The notes under the pieces are model-generated. The model did no database searches, was not told where the DNA came from, and saw only the letters and a program-made list of their open reading frames with translations. Of a DNA stretch of 64,000 nucleotides, positions 62,842-64,000 are shown in pieces. Numbering within the stretch: the stretch's first letter is position 1; each line of letters opens with the position of its first letter. A program made the position numbers and the translations under genes. The stretch lies in assembly GCA_035443185.1 (NCBI GenBank), contig DAORRV010000001.1:43993-107992 (forward strand), written 5' to 3'. Origin of the DNA: UBA2330 sp035443185 (lineage in GTDB: Bacteria; Bacteroidota; Ignavibacteria; Tepidaquicellales; Tepidaquicellaceae).

Positions 62842-63867
62842 ATGATTACAAATTCAAGAATTTCTAAAAAGCTATTTTTCTTTTTCTTTATTGTACTATG
62901 CTGTAATGAAATAAAAGCATCAGATACATTAAAATCACAGGATCTGATAACTTCACCTTACCCGGATGGTAAAAATATAGTATACATAAGCCTGATATTA
63001 AATAATATAAGTGAAGTAAATGCTTCAAGTCAGCTTATTAAAGCAGATATTGTAATGACTGCAAGATGGTTTGATCCCAGACTAAAGCATAATGAGAAAG
63101 GCGGGAGACTTGAAGACCCGCAAAAGATCTGGGGACCTTTTCTTACATTTAGTAACCGGCTTAATATATCCAAATCTTTTCCAGAACAGGTAACTATACA
63201 TGAAGATGGAACAGTTTTTTACACTCAGAGAATATTTGGTGACTTCACACAAAATCTTAATTTCAGAGAGTTTCCTTTTGACACGCAGAATTTTGTGTTA
63301 AGGTTGATCGAAATAAGTTTTAATTCGAATGAGATATCTCTCGAGCCTGACCCGGAGATCAGATCCGGTGTGGGTAAAAACATTTCATTGTCTGACTGGA
63401 AGATCGTAAACTGGGAATTATCTAAATCTGAATATTCTATAATTGAAGATTCACAGAAGCTGCCTTCATTAGTATTTAATATAACTGCACAAAGGGAAAG
63501 TGGTTTTTATCTTTTAATATTTGCGATCCCATTAATTCTCATAATAATGATGTCATGGATAGTCTTCTGGCTGCCGCCCAATCTTTCTGCAAGTCAGATC
63601 TCCGTTGCGACTACTTCCATGCTGACACTTATCGCTTACCGGTTCATTGTAACTTCTTATCTGCCAAGGATATCATATTTGACGCGTATGGATATATTTA
63701 TTCTCGGCTCATCAATCCTGATCTTTATGACGCTTGTCCTTGCTGCATCTTCTTCCAATTTAACACAAAAAGGTAAAGGTGATCTTGCTAAAAAATATGA
63801 TAAGAGATTTCGCTGGATATTTCCTCTGCTTTATATTGTTGTGATAATAATTGCTTTGACAGTTTAA
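62842..63867 (+). CDS. Pentameric ligand-gated ion channel (Cys-loop receptor homologue, ELIC/GLIC-like)
   Basis: The 341-residue protein has a signal peptide (to about EIKA). The extracellular beta-sandwich (27-217) contains ARWFDPRL (74-81) and the conserved FPFDTQ (144-149). TM1 (221-244) holds the typical central Pro in FAIPLIL. TM2 (250-272) reads TTSMLTLIAYRF, followed by SYLPRISYLTRMD, then TM3 (284-304) and TM4 (324-341). The paired cysteines of eukaryotic Cys-loop receptors are absent, as in other bacterial members. The TM2-TM3 region resembles ELIC more than GLIC. There is no acidic residue at the inner mouth of TM2. Ligand and ion are unknown. It appears monocistronic. Confidence 0.9.
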   Translation: MITNSRISKKLFFFFFIVLCCNEIKASDTLKSQDLITSPYPDGKNIVYISLILNNISEVNASSQLIKADIVMTARWFDPRLKHNEKGGRLEDPQKIWGPFLTFSNRLNISKSFPEQVTIHEDGTVFYTQRIFGDFTQNLNFREFPFDTQNFVLRLIEISFNSNEISLEPDPEIRSGVGKNISLSDWKIVNWELSKSEYSIIEDSQKLPSLVFNITAQRESGFYLLIFAIPLILIIMMSWIVFWLPPNLSASQISVATTSMLTLIAYRFIVTSYLPRISYLTRMDIFILGSSILIFMTLVLAASSSNLTQKGKGDLAKKYDKRFRWIFPLLYIVVIIIALTV

Positions 63868-63920
63868 TAGTTAATAGTTAATAGTTAATAGTTAATATTT
63901 AATATTTAATATTTAATATA
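63864..63920. repeat. AT-rich heptamer tandem array
   Basis: TTAATAG is repeated four times (63864-63891) and then shifts to four TTAATAT-like units (63892-63920). It starts at the stop of the ion-channel gene and overlaps the 3' end of the minus-strand ORF at the window edge. Confidence 0.85.
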
Positions 63921-64000
63921 CCGTCTATCCAAAGAAAATTTTTAAAGAACTTACGGATTTCCGGAAGCGTTTCCATTGTTCCGTAATTTACTAAAAATAC
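63899..64000 (-). CDS. 3' end of a minus-strand ORF at the window edge
   Basis: The minus strand is open from base 64000 to a TAA at 63899-63901 (33 residues visible: VFLVNYGTMETLPEIRK, FFKNFLWIDG, then ILNIKY from the repeat array). The order V-L-V-N-x-G-T followed by a charged helix recalls the N-terminus of ferrochelatase. If so, the frame would be cut short by the AT array. It may equally be the ordinary C-terminus of another protein that begins beyond the window. Confidence 0.35.
   Translation of the reverse strand, partial: VFLVNYGTMETLPEIRKFFKNFLWIDGILNIKY

Overview
The window is AT-rich, protein-dense DNA, most likely from a Gram-negative bacterium of the Bacteroidota/Chlorobi side of the tree, with an Ignavibacteria-like flavour. 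The grounds are: three proteins with C-terminal YPNPF(NP)-type type IX secretion (T9SS) sorting domains; several promoters matching the Bacteroidota TTTG / TAnnTTTG pattern; LPS core genes (waaA, gmhA, a GT9 heptosyltransferase); DUF3667, DUF4397, DUF6249 and DUF4097 proteins; and a Ccm-type cytochrome c maturation system next to multihaem cytochromes. The taxonomic call is inference, since no 16S gene is present.

Layout. 1-3.5 kb: an outer-membrane barrel (cut by the left edge), a 14-haem cytochrome and a 7-haem lipoprotein, which together resemble a porin-cytochrome conduit. 3.5-4.15 kb: decayed DNA with palindromic repeats and a gene remnant. 4.15-9.3 kb (minus): M15 peptidase, ccmF, ccmE (cysteine type) and two lipoproteins. 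9.4-15.6 kb: M1 aminopeptidase and a large T9SS subtilase. 15.6-16.7 kb: HU, a gene remnant and two tRNA-Ser genes. 17-25 kb: M23 peptidase with a dockerin-like tail, S9 peptidase, a DUF6056-like membrane protein, a MarR-GNAT fusion and an S41 peptidase. 25-31 kb: MOSC, RidA, a monooxygenase-like protein, HdeD, an ECF sigma module and a CHAP endolysin-like protein. 31-38 kb: a putative barrel, a Ycf48-like T9SS propeller, GT9, DUF4397 and DUF3667. 37.9-43.9 kb (minus): five tandem secreted paralogues in A-B-A-B-A order. 44-48.4 kb: prs, a 2-oxoacid dehydrogenase E2 and a second subtilase. 48.7-54.7 kb (minus): rplM-rpsI-rpsB-tsf-pyrH-frr-waaA-gmhA. 55-62.5 kb: VCBS/ASPIC T9SS protein, two secreted or cytosolic unknowns, and a LamG/P-domain protein with the same dockerin-like tail. 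62.8-63.9 kb: a pentameric ligand-gated ion channel homologue. A partial minus-strand ORF touches the right edge.

Main themes. First, seven proteins share a C-terminal module of about 170 residues (beta-rich segment, then a dockerin-like double Ca-binding repeat). It sits on very different N-terminal domains and none of the seven carries a T9SS tail. Five form an operon of duplicated pairs, and their N-terminal domains might be cohesin-like. This is the best candidate here for an undescribed surface-assembly or sorting system. Second, multihaem cytochromes lie beside ccmEF, and the CcmE uses a cysteine in place of the usual haem-binding histidine. Third, several small dispersed inverted-repeat families fill the intergenic spaces.
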